Assembly: GCF_004362045.1 (NCBI RefSeq)
Contig: NZ_SNWX01000014.1
Location: 1-64,000, forward strand
Direction: 5' to 3'
DNA from: Halanaerobium saccharolyticum
GTDB lineage: Bacteria; Bacillota; Halanaerobiia; Halanaerobiales; Halanaerobiaceae
Length of the DNA stretch: 64,000 bases
Part shown: piece by piece, positions 1 through 7,835 of the stretch
Layout: each line of letters starts with the position of its first letter
Position numbering within the stretch: position 1 is the first letter of the stretch
Notes under the pieces: generated by a model
Seen by the model: only the letters and a program-made list of their open reading frames with translations
The model's database searches: none
What the model was told of the DNA's origin: nothing
Translations under genes and position numbers: made by a program

Positions 1-111
1 TTCCTTCAGATTCCACCTCGCGATGGACACCCTTGTCTTCAGCTAGCGGTTGGCACTATTAACCCCCACATCAGACTTTCACTGATTAGCAAATATTCAT
101 GCCAGGCAAAC
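1..111 (-). ncRNA. 5' end of a group IIC (bacterial class C) self-splicing intron, partial
   Basis: Read on the minus strand, this stretch starts GTTTGCCTGGCATG and goes on through a GTGAAAGTC element to ACAAGGGTGTCC and TGGAATCTGAAGGAA. This matches, from memory, the domain I start of group IIC introns such as that of Oceanobacillus iheyensis (GTGTGCCCGGCATG..., then the CAAGGGTGTCC and GGAATCTGAAGGAA elements). It is GC-richer than its surroundings. The rest of the intron, and any reverse-transcriptase ORF, would lie beyond the left edge. The usual GUGYG start is here GUUUG, so the exact boundary is not certain. Confidence 0.75.
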
Positions 112-117
112 TATAAT

Positions 118-138
118 AATTACAGTTTAGCTGTAATT
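118..138 (-). terminator. hairpin immediately before the group IIC intron
   Basis: A perfect 8-bp stem AATTACAG/CTGTAATT with a 5-nt loop is followed on the minus strand by ATTATAG and then the intron start. Class C introns are known to insert just behind terminator-like hairpins, so this is the likely insertion target. The T-tract is weak. Confidence 0.6.
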
Positions 139-170
139 TTATTTTTACAAATTCTTTATGCAATAGAAAA

Positions 171-247
171 GCCGAAGAGAATCTACTACTCCCGTGGATC
201 AGTAATAGTTTCTCTTCGGCTCTTGCCTGATTTAACAGTAACATGCC
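171..247 (-). promoter_or_regulatory. RAT antiterminator overlapping a terminator, in the leader downstream of the antiterminator gene
   Basis: On the minus strand, TGTTACTG-TTAAAT-CAGGCAAGA at 218-247 matches the ribonucleic antiterminator bound by LicT/SacT/BglG proteins. Its 3' end overlaps the left arm of a perfect 11-bp stem (GCCGAAGAGAA at 171-181 with its complement at 210-220), the competing terminator. The T-run after the stem is short (TTCTATT). This normally heads a PTS sugar operon, but the next 60 nt hold only a hairpin and a group IIC intron, so the regulated gene must be beyond the window. Confidence 0.8.
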
Positions 248-316
248 TCAGCGAATATTCTTTTATTATTATTCAATAAATATCTATTTTGATAATTTGA
301 TCTTTATAAAAAACCT

Positions 317-1171
317 CTAATTAAAATCTCTCTTTAACCGGTGCAGATGTAAGGCCAGATAACCTTTCTCATCCTCTGGAACCTGATAATCAAATCTTGA
401 TTCAATTATTGCGGCCAGTTTGCCGGCAATTTCGTATGTTTCTTTAAAATCTTTCTTTATATTCTCTAACAGTGGATTAGTATTGTTTTCTCGACTTTCA
501 ATTCTCTCCAGTGCAAAGCGAAGATGATTTACCAGCCGGGCATAGTTTAAACTATCATATTCCAGTTCTGCCCCCAGCTCCTCTTCAACTTTTGCCACCA
601 GATTTTTGATTATAGAAGTGTTTTTTACAGTTCTGGAAACCTCACTGTTATTTATGGCTCCATGAATGTGAAAAGCAATAAATCCAATTTCACCCTCAGG
701 AATTGAAATTTCAAAACGTTTTTCTAAAATTCGAACAGCCTTTTTGGCCAGCTGATACTCTCTTTTATAAAGAGTTCGGGTCTCAACTAAGAAGGGATTA
801 ATAATTTCTAGACCCTCTTTTATCCGCTTTAAAGTAAAGGCTATGTGGTCAGTTAAGCCAATCCTGATATACTGATTTATATCCTCATCCAGCTCCTGAT
901 TAACCATTGTTATTATCTCTTCAGTTGCCTGAATAATTTTGCTGTCAACCTCTTCTAATAACTGAAAATAGTTGTTCCGCTTATCTCCTTTTAAAGGCAC
1001 AAATTCTTTTTTGATCTGATAATCATCCTTAGTAAAGATATCTCCTTTTTTGCTGGAAAATCCGATCCCGGTTGCAATAAGAATAAATTCCTGTTCTTCT
1101 GTATTTTTTTCTGCTAGAATCACATTGTTATTAAATATTTTTTTAACCTTATACTTTTCTCTAACAGACAT
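317..1171 (-). CDS. licT: BglG/LicT-family transcription antiterminator
   Basis: This cytosolic RNA-binding regulator stops premature termination of sugar (often beta-glucoside) PTS operons. At 284 aa it has the standard family length. Residues 1-60 are the CAT RNA-binding domain (KIFNNNVILA). PRD1 and PRD2 follow, with the four expected phosphorylatable histidines at His109, His168, His216 and His275. SD AGGAGG precedes the ATG. A RAT/terminator lies in its own leader and a second one just downstream, so it should control itself and the next operon. The symbol reflects family only; the sugar cannot be read from this window. Confidence 0.9.
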   Translation of the reverse strand: MSVREKYKVKKIFNNNVILAEKNTEEQEFILIATGIGFSSKKGDIFTKDDYQIKKEFVPLKGDKRNNYFQLLEEVDSKIIQATEEIITMVNQELDEDINQYIRIGLTDHIAFTLKRIKEGLEIINPFLVETRTLYKREYQLAKKAVRILEKRFEISIPEGEIGFIAFHIHGAINNSEVSRTVKNTSIIKNLVAKVEEELGAELEYDSLNYARLVNHLRFALERIESRENNTNPLLENIKKDFKETYEIAGKLAAIIESRFDYQVPEDEKGYLALHLHRLKRDFN

Positions 1172-1223
1172 CTGATTCCTCCTAAAATGTAGCCAATCGC
1201 ATTTTAAAGCAACAAAAAGAAAA

Positions 1224-1320
1224 ATCTAGAAAAAAATATAAAGTCCTCGCCCAAAATGAATATAGATCGCTGAGGAACTTATACTTTCTCCTAGATTATG
1301 CCTGATTTAACAGTAACACT
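1224..1320 (-). promoter_or_regulatory. RAT/terminator leader of the antiterminator gene (autoregulation)
   Basis: On the minus strand, GTTACTGTTAAATCAGGCA at about 1298-1318 repeats the RAT core of the copy at 218-247. It is followed by an imperfect stem (1237-1250 with 1269-1283) and a T-rich tract, that is, a terminator between promoter and start codon. The protein is therefore expected to promote its own readthrough. Confidence 0.75.
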
Positions 1321-1345
1321 CTCTTTTCTTGATTGAGTTTTTATA

Positions 1346-1374
1346 ATTGTAACACTATTTTTCTAACTTTTCAA
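1346..1374 (-). promoter_or_regulatory. sigma-A type promoter of the antiterminator gene
   Basis: TTGAAA (1369-1374), a 17-bp spacer, then TACAAT (1346-1351), read on the minus strand. It lies directly upstream of the RAT leader. Confidence 0.6.
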
Positions 1375-1410
1375 GCATTTTAAATAAAATTTTTCTAAAA
1401 AGAGAATTTC

Positions 1411-1437
1411 AAAGCTGCTGAAATTCACCAGCAGCCT
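1411..1437 (-). terminator. terminator of the siderophore ABC operon
   Basis: Stem GCTGCTG/CAGCAGC (1414-1420 with 1429-1435), 17 nt past the ATPase stop codon. The downstream tract on the minus strand is T-rich but interrupted, so efficiency is uncertain. Confidence 0.55.
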
Positions 1438-1451
1438 TGCAGTCTTAAAGT

Positions 1452-2252
1452 TTAAACAACCCGGCTCAGCTTACTCTTCCCGGTTGGAATACAGAGAGGA
1501 GTTCCAAATACAGGATCGGAGACAATCTGACAGCTTAAATCAAAAACTTCTTTAATTACCTGTTCATCAATTATTTCTTCCGGTTTTCCTTCCGCAAAAA
1601 TTCCCTTATCTTTAACCGCTACAATGTGATCAGCATAGCGGCAGGCCAGATTGAGATCATGTAAGACCATAATTATTGTGCGCTGGCCTTTTTGATTTAG
1701 CTCATACAATAAATCAAGTAAATCCACCTGATGAGAGAGGTCAAGATAGGTAGTCGGTTCATCAAGTAAAATTGTATCTGTATCCTGAGCTAAAATCATT
1801 GCCAGCCAGGCCCGCTGTCTCTGCCCACCGGATAAAGAACTCAAATCACGCTCTGCCAGTTCTTCCATACCAGTATCAGTTAAAGCTTTTTCTACAATTT
1901 CTTTATCTTCCTGTGACAGCTTCTGATACCATTTTTGATAGGGATATCTACCCTGCTCCACCAATTTGCGGACAGTTATTCCTTCTGGAATAGTAGAGCT
2001 CTGAGGTAAAAAGGCCATTTCCTTTGCTACTTCTTTTGTAGAAAGCTGATTAATATTTTTTCCATTAAGCTGGACTAAGCCAGCGGCAGGTTTTAAAAGC
2101 CGGGCCATCGAATTTAAAAGTGTTGATTTTCCAGAACCATTAGCACCAATAAAGATAGTTATTTTCCCTTCCGGTATTTTGAGATCCAGATCATCAATTA
2201 TCGTTTCTTCTCCATAGGCAAGTGAAAGATTTTTAGTTTCTAAAATACTCAA
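1452..2252 (-). CDS. iron-siderophore ABC transporter ATP-binding protein (FepC/FhuC type)
   Basis: This is the cytoplasmic ATPase that powers import through the two permeases encoded upstream. Walker A GANGSGKST (about residues 36-44), signature LSGGQRQR, Walker B LLDEPT and the H-loop VLHDLN are all present. The length of 266 aa is usual. The start is a TTG at 2252, chosen because AGGAGG lies 7 nt before it and the protein then begins SILETKNL like its family. A longer reading frame to 2375 would overlap the upstream permease without any SD. Fourth gene of the operon. Confidence 0.92.
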   Translation of the reverse strand: MSILETKNLSLAYGEETIIDDLDLKIPEGKITIFIGANGSGKSTLLNSMARLLKPAAGLVQLNGKNINQLSTKEVAKEMAFLPQSSTIPEGITVRKLVEQGRYPYQKWYQKLSQEDKEIVEKALTDTGMEELAERDLSSLSGGQRQRAWLAMILAQDTDTILLDEPTTYLDLSHQVDLLDLLYELNQKGQRTIIMVLHDLNLACRYADHIVAVKDKGIFAEGKPEEIIDEQVIKEVFDLSCQIVSDPVFGTPLCIPTGKSKLSRVV

Positions 2253-2265
2253 AGTCCTACCTCCT

Positions 2266-3276
2266 TTAAAAGTTATTGCGATTTCTGTACAGCAAATAAA
2301 TAAAAAACGGAGCTCCGATACCGGAAACAAAGACTCCTGCCGGTAAATCGAGCGGTAAAAAAGCTGTTCTGGCAATTAAATCTGCTGCCATCATAATCAT
2401 TCCGCCGGTTAGAGCAGAAATTATAATTAAATTTGAATATGATTTTCCACTTATACGGCGGGCCATATGAGGTGCTATCAAGCCGATAAAGGAAACTCCA
2501 CCGGCATAGGCCACAGCTGATCCGGCCAGCGCCACACTAATTGTCATCAGTAAAAATCTATTAAGCTGAATATTTAAACCAAGACTTGCTGCCACCTTAT
2601 CACCTAAAGCCAGCAGGTTTAAACTCTTATAAAAAGCAAAAGCCAGAGGAATAAATACTGCGACCCAGGGCAGAAACTGAAAAAGTTCATCCCAGTTTGT
2701 ACCATAAATACTTCCTGTCAGCCAGACATAGGACTGAACTGTAGTGCTGATCGGACTGAAGACAATGATCATCGTCACCAGAGCATCAACCGCTGCTGCT
2801 ATTCCAATCCCGATCAGAACCAGTCTGATTGAAGTTACACCCTTCTGCCAGGCTAAAAAATAAATTAAAAATGAGATTACTGCAGCTCCTGCAATTGCGG
2901 CAAAGGGGAGGCCGGCTATTCCAAACTTACTGCTAAAAAAACTGAGATAGATTATTGCTCCGGCTGAAGCACCACCTGTAATCCCAATAATATCGGGGGA
3001 AGCCAGTGGATTTTTAATATTTGCCTGTAAAATAAGGCCGGAAACTGATAAAGCTGCTCCAACCAGAAAAGCCATTAAGGTTCGCGGCAGCCGTAAAATA
3101 TTAATTGTAAAATTATATTCTCCCTGATCCAGCTGCAAAAAATGTTTAACAACAGCCGCAGGAGAAATATAACTGCTGCCAGAAGACAGAGACAAAATGA
3201 AAATCAGCAGAGTTAAAGCCAGCATTGTCAAAATCACTAAAAGTTCTTTTGATATTATTTTTGAGTCATTAATCAT
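2266..3276 (-). CDS. FecCD-family siderophore permease, subunit 2
   Basis: A polytopic inner-membrane permease, about ten predicted helices, forming a heterodimer with the product of the gene before it. It carries the family motifs LRLPRTLMAFLVGAALSVSG near the N-terminus and VSFIGLIAPHMAR, the ATPase-coupling loop, late in the protein. The 336-aa start at 3276 is chosen because its ATG overlaps the upstream stop (ATGATTAA), a typical translationally coupled junction. The longer frame to 3309 lies wholly within the neighbour. Confidence 0.93.
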   Translation of the reverse strand: MINDSKIISKELLVILTMLALTLLIFILSLSSGSSYISPAAVVKHFLQLDQGEYNFTINILRLPRTLMAFLVGAALSVSGLILQANIKNPLASPDIIGITGGASAGAIIYLSFFSSKFGIAGLPFAAIAGAAVISFLIYFLAWQKGVTSIRLVLIGIGIAAAVDALVTMIIVFSPISTTVQSYVWLTGSIYGTNWDELFQFLPWVAVFIPLAFAFYKSLNLLALGDKVAASLGLNIQLNRFLLMTISVALAGSAVAYAGGVSFIGLIAPHMARRISGKSYSNLIIISALTGGMIMMAADLIARTAFLPLDLPAGVFVSGIGAPFFIYLLYRNRNNF

Positions 3277-4285
3277 TAACTTTAAACCCCCGCCTGACAA
3301 TATACACAAAAAATGGTGCTCCCATAAAAGCTGTCATGACTCCAATTGGAACCTCCTGCGGCATAATTACAATTCTGGCAATAATATCTGCAAAAAGAAG
3401 CAGTGCCGCTCCCAGAATAAAAGAATAGATAATCAGCCAGTGGTAATTGCTGCCGACAAAAAAGCGGCCAATATGAGGCACAATCAAACCGATAAAAGAA
3501 ATTGCCCCTGCGGCAGCAGCTGAGCTGCCAGCCAGAATAACAATGCTCAGACCCAGTAAAAGCTTAATAATTATTGTCTTCTGACCAAGTCCAGCTGCCA
3601 TTTCCTCTCCGATTAATAAAATATTGATATCTTTAGCCAGAATTAGAGAGAGAATTACTGCAGCTAAAATAAAGGGAAGCAGAGGCAGTATCATTTCCAG
3701 ATCTCTACCTGCAGTTGAGCCCGACAGCCAGAATAAGACACTTTCTAAACTTTCTTGATTGATCACAAGTATTCCCTGAGTAAAAGAATGAAAAAGTGCA
3801 GTTACTGCGGCTCCTGCCAGGATCATCTTCAAAGAAGATAAGCCATTTCTACCAAGAGAAGCAATAAAATAAACTAAAAGTCCAGCTGCCATTGAACCAG
3901 TAAAGGCAAGCCAGATCCTAATAGTCATTGAACTGACCCCAAAAAAGGCTGCTGCAATCACCAGTAAGAAAACTGCACCTGAGTTAAGTCCAAAAATTCC
4001 GGGAGCAGCCAGTTGGTTTGCAGTCAGAGCCTGCATTAAAGCACCTGCTACAGCCAGACTCCCACCTGCAGCCAGGGCAATTACTGTTCTGCTTAAGCGG
4101 CTGGAGCGAATAATCAAATGCCTGGTAGACTCCTGATCATAGTTGAAAACAGCCTGGTAAACACTGCTGACAGAAATAAAGTGCTGTCCGACAGCCAGGC
4201 TTAAAATAATAAACAAAAGCAAAATGCCCATCAGCAGTAATAATATATTAAGTTTTGCTTTTTGGTCTCGCAGAATATATTTCAT
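3269..4285 (-). CDS. FecCD-family siderophore permease, subunit 1
   Basis: 338-aa polytopic permease of the BtuC/FecCD family. It has the conserved RSSRLSRTVIALAAGGSLAV region and the coupling helix ISFIGLIVPHIGRF. It starts five nucleotides after the stop of the binding-protein gene and overlaps the next permease by 8 bp. Two different permeases, one ATPase and one binding protein make a complete Fe(III)-siderophore importer; heme or cobalamin as cargo cannot be excluded from sequence alone. Confidence 0.93.
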   Translation of the reverse strand: MKYILRDQKAKLNILLLLMGILLLFIILSLAVGQHFISVSSVYQAVFNYDQESTRHLIIRSSRLSRTVIALAAGGSLAVAGALMQALTANQLAAPGIFGLNSGAVFLLVIAAAFFGVSSMTIRIWLAFTGSMAAGLLVYFIASLGRNGLSSLKMILAGAAVTALFHSFTQGILVINQESLESVLFWLSGSTAGRDLEMILPLLPFILAAVILSLILAKDINILLIGEEMAAGLGQKTIIIKLLLGLSIVILAGSSAAAAGAISFIGLIVPHIGRFFVGSNYHWLIIYSFILGAALLLFADIIARIVIMPQEVPIGVMTAFMGAPFFVYIVRRGFKVND

Positions 4286-4290
4286 TAAAT

Positions 4291-5220
4291 CTATTCTTCC
4301 AGATTAAAATGTTCGTATAATTGATCTAACATAATGTGAGCTGACTCAATTCCTCCGGCCATATTCCAGGCAACCTGGTCAACTTTAAATACCTGATCAT
4401 TTTTAACAGCATCAAGATTCTGCCAGAGCGGGTGTTCTGTCCATTCCTGATAGGTGTTTTTTGCTGCCTGATCATCTCTCATAAAGATAAAGAAAGCATC
4501 AGCATTCATTTCCGTAATACTTTCTTTAGAAGTTAGCTTTACTCCCCAGATATCCTGTTTGTGTTTTTCCGGTCTCTCAAAACCAAGTTCATTTAAAATC
4601 CTACCGGCATATCCACTATAATAGATGCGGGCATGATCAGCTCTAAAATTTAACACAGCAACTTCGATTGGCCACTTATCTCCCATTTTAGCTGCAATTT
4701 TTTCTCTAAAATCTGCTGCTCTTTGATCCCAATTAGCTAAAACTTCTGCAGCTTTTTTCTCTCTACCTGCAGCCTCACCGATTAATTTAACAGTTTCTCG
4801 ATAACGAAAAACAGTTTCTTCCATTACTGTGGGGGCAATCTGAGAAAGTAAATTATAAATGTCCTCATGTCTCATTTTGGAAGCAATAATTAAATCTGGA
4901 TTTAATTTATTTATTTCTTCCAGATTTGGCTGAGTCTCCAGACCAACCTGATCGACCTGGCTTAAATCATCTCTTAAATATTTATAGACAGGTTTTTCCA
5001 CCCAGGACTCAACAATTCCAACTGGAGTTATGCCCAGTGCAGCTGCAGCATCATTTGCCCCCTGATAAAGGGTAACAATTCTCTGCGGTGTACCTTCTAT
5101 CTCGGTTTTACCCACTGCATGTTCTATAACTCTTGTTTCTGCCATCACTGAAAAACTAAAAACAACCGTCAAAATTAATGCTAATGAAAATAATGATATG
5201 TATTTCTTTTTATTTAACAA
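4291..5220 (-). CDS. siderophore-binding periplasmic protein (FecB/FepB type)
   Basis: A 309-aa cluster-8 solute-binding protein that delivers the Fe-siderophore to the permeases. The signal peptide (MLNKKKYIS..., cleavage near VMA-ETRV) has no lipobox cysteine. Monoderm Firmicutes normally anchor this protein as a lipoprotein; a soluble form fits a cell with a periplasm. The core shows PQRIVTLYQGANDAAAALGI and PDLIIASK. The start is a TTG with AGGAGGG 7 nt upstream. First gene of the operon, directly behind a promoter and a Fur-like palindrome. Confidence 0.92.
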   Translation of the reverse strand: MLNKKKYISLFSLALILTVVFSFSVMAETRVIEHAVGKTEIEGTPQRIVTLYQGANDAAAALGITPVGIVESWVEKPVYKYLRDDLSQVDQVGLETQPNLEEINKLNPDLIIASKMRHEDIYNLLSQIAPTVMEETVFRYRETVKLIGEAAGREKKAAEVLANWDQRAADFREKIAAKMGDKWPIEVAVLNFRADHARIYYSGYAGRILNELGFERPEKHKQDIWGVKLTSKESITEMNADAFFIFMRDDQAAKNTYQEWTEHPLWQNLDAVKNDQVFKVDQVAWNMAGGIESAHIMLDQLYEHFNLEE

Positions 5221-5243
5221 AATAAACCCTCCTAAATTTTAGT

Positions 5244-5303
5244 TGAGACTGATTATCAAGCTCAGTCAATGATTATTATAACTAAACCTATTTATTTTGT
5301 CAA
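5244..5303 (-). promoter_or_regulatory. promoter and Fur-like operator of the siderophore operon
   Basis: On the minus strand TTGACA (5298-5303), a 17-bp spacer and TATAAT (5275-5280) make a near-consensus promoter. At the expected start of transcription lies a 21-bp imperfect palindrome (5244-5264) centred on TGATTATCA with TGAG/CTCA flanks, resembling an iron-responsive Fur-family operator. Placement between promoter and SD suits iron repression. The regulator itself is not in the window. Confidence 0.7.
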
Positions 5304-5312
5304 GATTAACGT

Positions 5313-5342
5313 TAAAAAAATCACCTTATCTCAAAGGTGATT
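5313..5342 (-). terminator. Rho-independent terminator after alkD
   Basis: Stem AATCACCTT/AAGGTGATT with a short loop, followed on the minus strand by a run of seven T. It lies 10 nt beyond the AlkD stop. Confidence 0.85.
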
Positions 5343-5351
5343 GATAATAGA

Positions 5352-6059
5352 CTATTTGTTTTTTCTAACTACCTTTAGTGCCTCTCTTTCTGACAGGGCT
5401 GATAGTTGATGAGTGTTGGTAAATTTAACAACTGCTATCGGTTCAGTCTTGGAATATTCTCTTAATGCCCAGCCGATTGCCTTTTGAATAAAAAATTCAT
5501 CTATCTCTTTTAGCTCTTCGATTATATCAAATAAAAGCTGGGCATCCGTTTCCTCTTTATAACCCAGCTGAAATAATAAAGCTGTCCGCTGCAGCCAGAT
5601 ATTATCTGAGTCAAGCCATTCTCTTATTTTCTCATCTCTTTTTTGAGGGAAAAGCATAAAATATTCCCCCACCAGTTTTTTGGCTATATGGTCAACTGTA
5701 TCCCACCAGGATTTATTGGTGATCATATACTCAAAAAGATTTATAATATCTTCTGTATATTCATTTTCATATTTTAAAATTAATTCCTGAGCAAAGTACT
5801 GAAATTCTCTTTCTGGCAGCTGCCATAGTTTTTTTACGGCCGTTTCGAGTTGGCTATAATCTGGTCTGTTTTTCTGCCGCATATATTTTCTTAAAATCTT
5901 ACGTCTCTCAGCTGCCCGCAGTCCGTAAAAAGTAAATTGACCCCTCATATAGCTGGCCATTCCTTCTGCTTTTTCGGGGTCTGCCTGCCCGGCCAGACTG
6001 CTGCGAATTTGCTCCAGATATTTCTCAAGTTTCACTTTTTTAACTTCTTCTTTTTCCAT
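5352..6059 (-). CDS. AlkD-like DNA alkylation repair protein (HEAT-like glycosylase)
   Basis: A 235-aa all-helical DNA glycosylase of the AlkC/AlkD family that removes cationic alkylated bases such as 3-methyladenine and 7-methylguanine. The catalytic pair corresponds to Trp119 and Asp123 in SWWDTVD, and Trp197 in AIGWALREY aligns with the third DNA-contacting tryptophan of Bacillus cereus AlkD (W109, D113, W187, by recollection). It is a short standalone gene with its own terminator, not obviously coupled to its neighbours. Confidence 0.88.
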   Translation of the reverse strand: MEKEEVKKVKLEKYLEQIRSSLAGQADPEKAEGMASYMRGQFTFYGLRAAERRKILRKYMRQKNRPDYSQLETAVKKLWQLPEREFQYFAQELILKYENEYTEDIINLFEYMITNKSWWDTVDHIAKKLVGEYFMLFPQKRDEKIREWLDSDNIWLQRTALLFQLGYKEETDAQLLFDIIEELKEIDEFFIQKAIGWALREYSKTEPIAVVKFTNTHQLSALSEREALKVVRKNK

Positions 6060-6092
6060 AATATCATTCCGTCCTATAGTTATATTAAAATT

Positions 6093-6509
6093 TTATTCTC
6101 CAATAATCTTGACCAGGACTCTTTTTTCCCGCTGACCGTCAAATTCTCCGTAAAAAATCTGCTCCCAGGGACCAAAATCAAGTTTGCCTTCTGTAACAGC
6201 AACTACAACCTCTCGACCCATGATCTGCCTTTTTAGATGGGCATCTGCATTTTCTTCAAAACCATTGTGAGCATACTGCGAAATTGGTTCATGAGGAGCC
6301 AGTTCTTCCAGCCATTCTTTATAATCCTGATGTAAACCACTTTCGTCATCATTAATAAATACACTGGCAGTAATATGCATTGCATTTACCAGACATAATC
6401 CCTCCTGAATTCCACTTTCATTTAAAACCTTTCGCACCTGATTGGTAATATTAATCAGCTCAACTCTCTCATCTGTGTTGAAATATAAGTACTTGCGAAT
6501 TGTCTTCAT
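6093..6509 (-). CDS. YjbQ/UPF0047 family protein
   Basis: A 138-aa single-domain protein of the YjbQ family, reported as having low-level thiamin-phosphate synthase-like activity. The hallmark region is present: [15 protein letters not shown], a HxxF-type segment around residue 82 ([18 protein letters not shown]) and [11 protein letters not shown] near the C-terminus. SD AGGAGTGAG precedes ATG. Physiological role unclear. Confidence 0.88.
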   Translation of the reverse strand: MKTIRKYLYFNTDERVELINITNQVRKVLNESGIQEGLCLVNAMHITASVFINDDESGLHQDYKEWLEELAPHEPISQYAHNGFEENADAHLKRQIMGREVVVAVTEGKLDFGPWEQIFYGEFDGQREKRVLVKIIGE

Positions 6510-6550
6510 TTAGCTCACTCCTCTGTTTTTGTTTTTTGGTACTATATTTT

Positions 6551-6569
6551 TTAGGTATCTGGTACCTAA
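6551..6569 (-). terminator. small hairpin behind the GntP permease gene
   Basis: Inverted repeat TTAGGTA/TACCTAA with a 5-nt loop, followed on the minus strand by AAAATATAG. It sits 11 nt past the permease stop and just before the YjbQ SD. It may be a weak terminator or a processing hairpin; there is no good T-run. Confidence 0.35.
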
Positions 6570-6579
6570 CGTATGGTAT

Positions 6580-7833
6580 TTAAAAAATAATAGTAAATAA
6601 TACTGCCACACTAAAAGAAAGCAGTGGTGCCAGGACAGTAACCATAAAATAATCAAAATAGGTGTCTTTAAATTTAAGCCCGGTATAGGCCAGCATTGCC
6701 AGATAGGCACTGTTATGAGGCAGAGTATCAAGCCCCGTTGAGGCAATGATTACAATTCTATGTAATTTTTGGGGATCCACCAGCTGCACAATATTTTCTC
6801 CCACAGTACTCAAAGTTAACAGCATTCCACCTGAAGCACTGCCCAGTAGTCCTGCAGCTATATTTGTAATGATCCCCACCAGCAGATAGGGATTTAAGGG
6901 TAAATTTAATAGAGTCTGCAGGAAATCTTTAAAAACAGGCAGCGAAGAAATCACCTGCCCAAATCCCATCGCAGAAGCAGCAAACATCAGCGGTAAGACA
7001 GCATTTGAAATACTCTCATTCAAAATTTCCAGCAGATTAACTTTCCGAAAGTTTTTAATAATTGAAAGTACAACTCCCAGCAAAAGAGCAACAACCGGTG
7101 GTCTGGACAGAACCGCCAGAAAAATAAAGACAGTCAGCAGCGGCAGCATAGCTGTCAAAAAGTTGAGCAGTTTTGATAATTCCGGTTTCTTTAAAATGCT
7201 GTCCTTAAAGTTATTTTTACTCTCAGCCAGCAGTGATTTGCTCCTGTATCTTAAATAAATAATTGCAGCTGCTGCTCCAACTGAAATACTTACTAAACCT
7301 AAACTGAGACCGGCCAGAGCGGAGGTGTTTAAATAATCCATCATTATTAAATTATGAACCTGGGGACTCCCCGGTAAAGATAGACCAACTATTACATTTC
7401 CGCCGGCTATTGAGGCTAAAATAAGGGATTTGGATAATCCCGCTTCCTCAAATACAGCCTTAGCTATTGGATAAATGGTAAAAATCAGAACAAATGCTGA
7501 AATACCTCCAATTGATAAAAGCACACTGGCAAAAAAGATGCCTACTGCCGCATATCTATGGGAGAGGACATCCAGCACAAATTCGCCAATAAAAGTAGCA
7601 TCATCTGACTCTTCCATAATTTTACCCAGCAGGGCACTTAAGAGAAAAATAAATAAATAATCCTGCACAAAACCTGCAAATCCGGGTAGATACTGGCTGT
7701 TTAGTATTTCCAGTATGTTTAAGTTATTTAAGTATAAAATTACAGTTGAGGCTAAAGGTGCTGCCACAACTATGCTCACCTTGATGATTATCAAGGTGAT
7801 TAAAATTATAAAACCGATTGTAATACTTAACAA
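6580..7833 (-). CDS. GntP-family organic-acid permease
   Basis: A 417-aa polytopic membrane protein, about 12 helices, of the gluconate/H+ symporter (GntP) or closely related family. Typical features are the VLLSIGGISAFVLIFTIYPIAK segment, GGNVIVGLSLPGSPQVHN, and the late LLGSASGGMLLTL and HNSAYLAML motifs. It starts at TTG (SD AAGGGAG 7 nt upstream), two nt after the stop of the antiporter gene, so the pair is co-transcribed. Substrate is not determinable; gluconate-type kinase and lactonase genes elsewhere in the window make a sugar acid plausible. Confidence 0.8.
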   Translation of the reverse strand: MLSITIGFIILITLIIIKVSIVVAAPLASTVILYLNNLNILEILNSQYLPGFAGFVQDYLFIFLLSALLGKIMEESDDATFIGEFVLDVLSHRYAAVGIFFASVLLSIGGISAFVLIFTIYPIAKAVFEEAGLSKSLILASIAGGNVIVGLSLPGSPQVHNLIMMDYLNTSALAGLSLGLVSISVGAAAAIIYLRYRSKSLLAESKNNFKDSILKKPELSKLLNFLTAMLPLLTVFIFLAVLSRPPVVALLLGVVLSIIKNFRKVNLLEILNESISNAVLPLMFAASAMGFGQVISSLPVFKDFLQTLLNLPLNPYLLVGIITNIAAGLLGSASGGMLLTLSTVGENIVQLVDPQKLHRIVIIASTGLDTLPHNSAYLAMLAYTGLKFKDTYFDYFMVTVLAPLLSFSVAVLFTIIF

Positions 7834-7835
7834 TA

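Noticed and set aside
1452-2375. 307-aa form of the siderophore ATPase
   Set aside because: The extra 41 residues overlap the permease gene, are not ATPase-like, and an ideal SD precedes the TTG at 2252.
6510-6746. 78-aa ORF on the minus strand overlapping the GntP gene end
   Set aside because: It lies in another frame of the permease gene and has no SD; it is a shadow.
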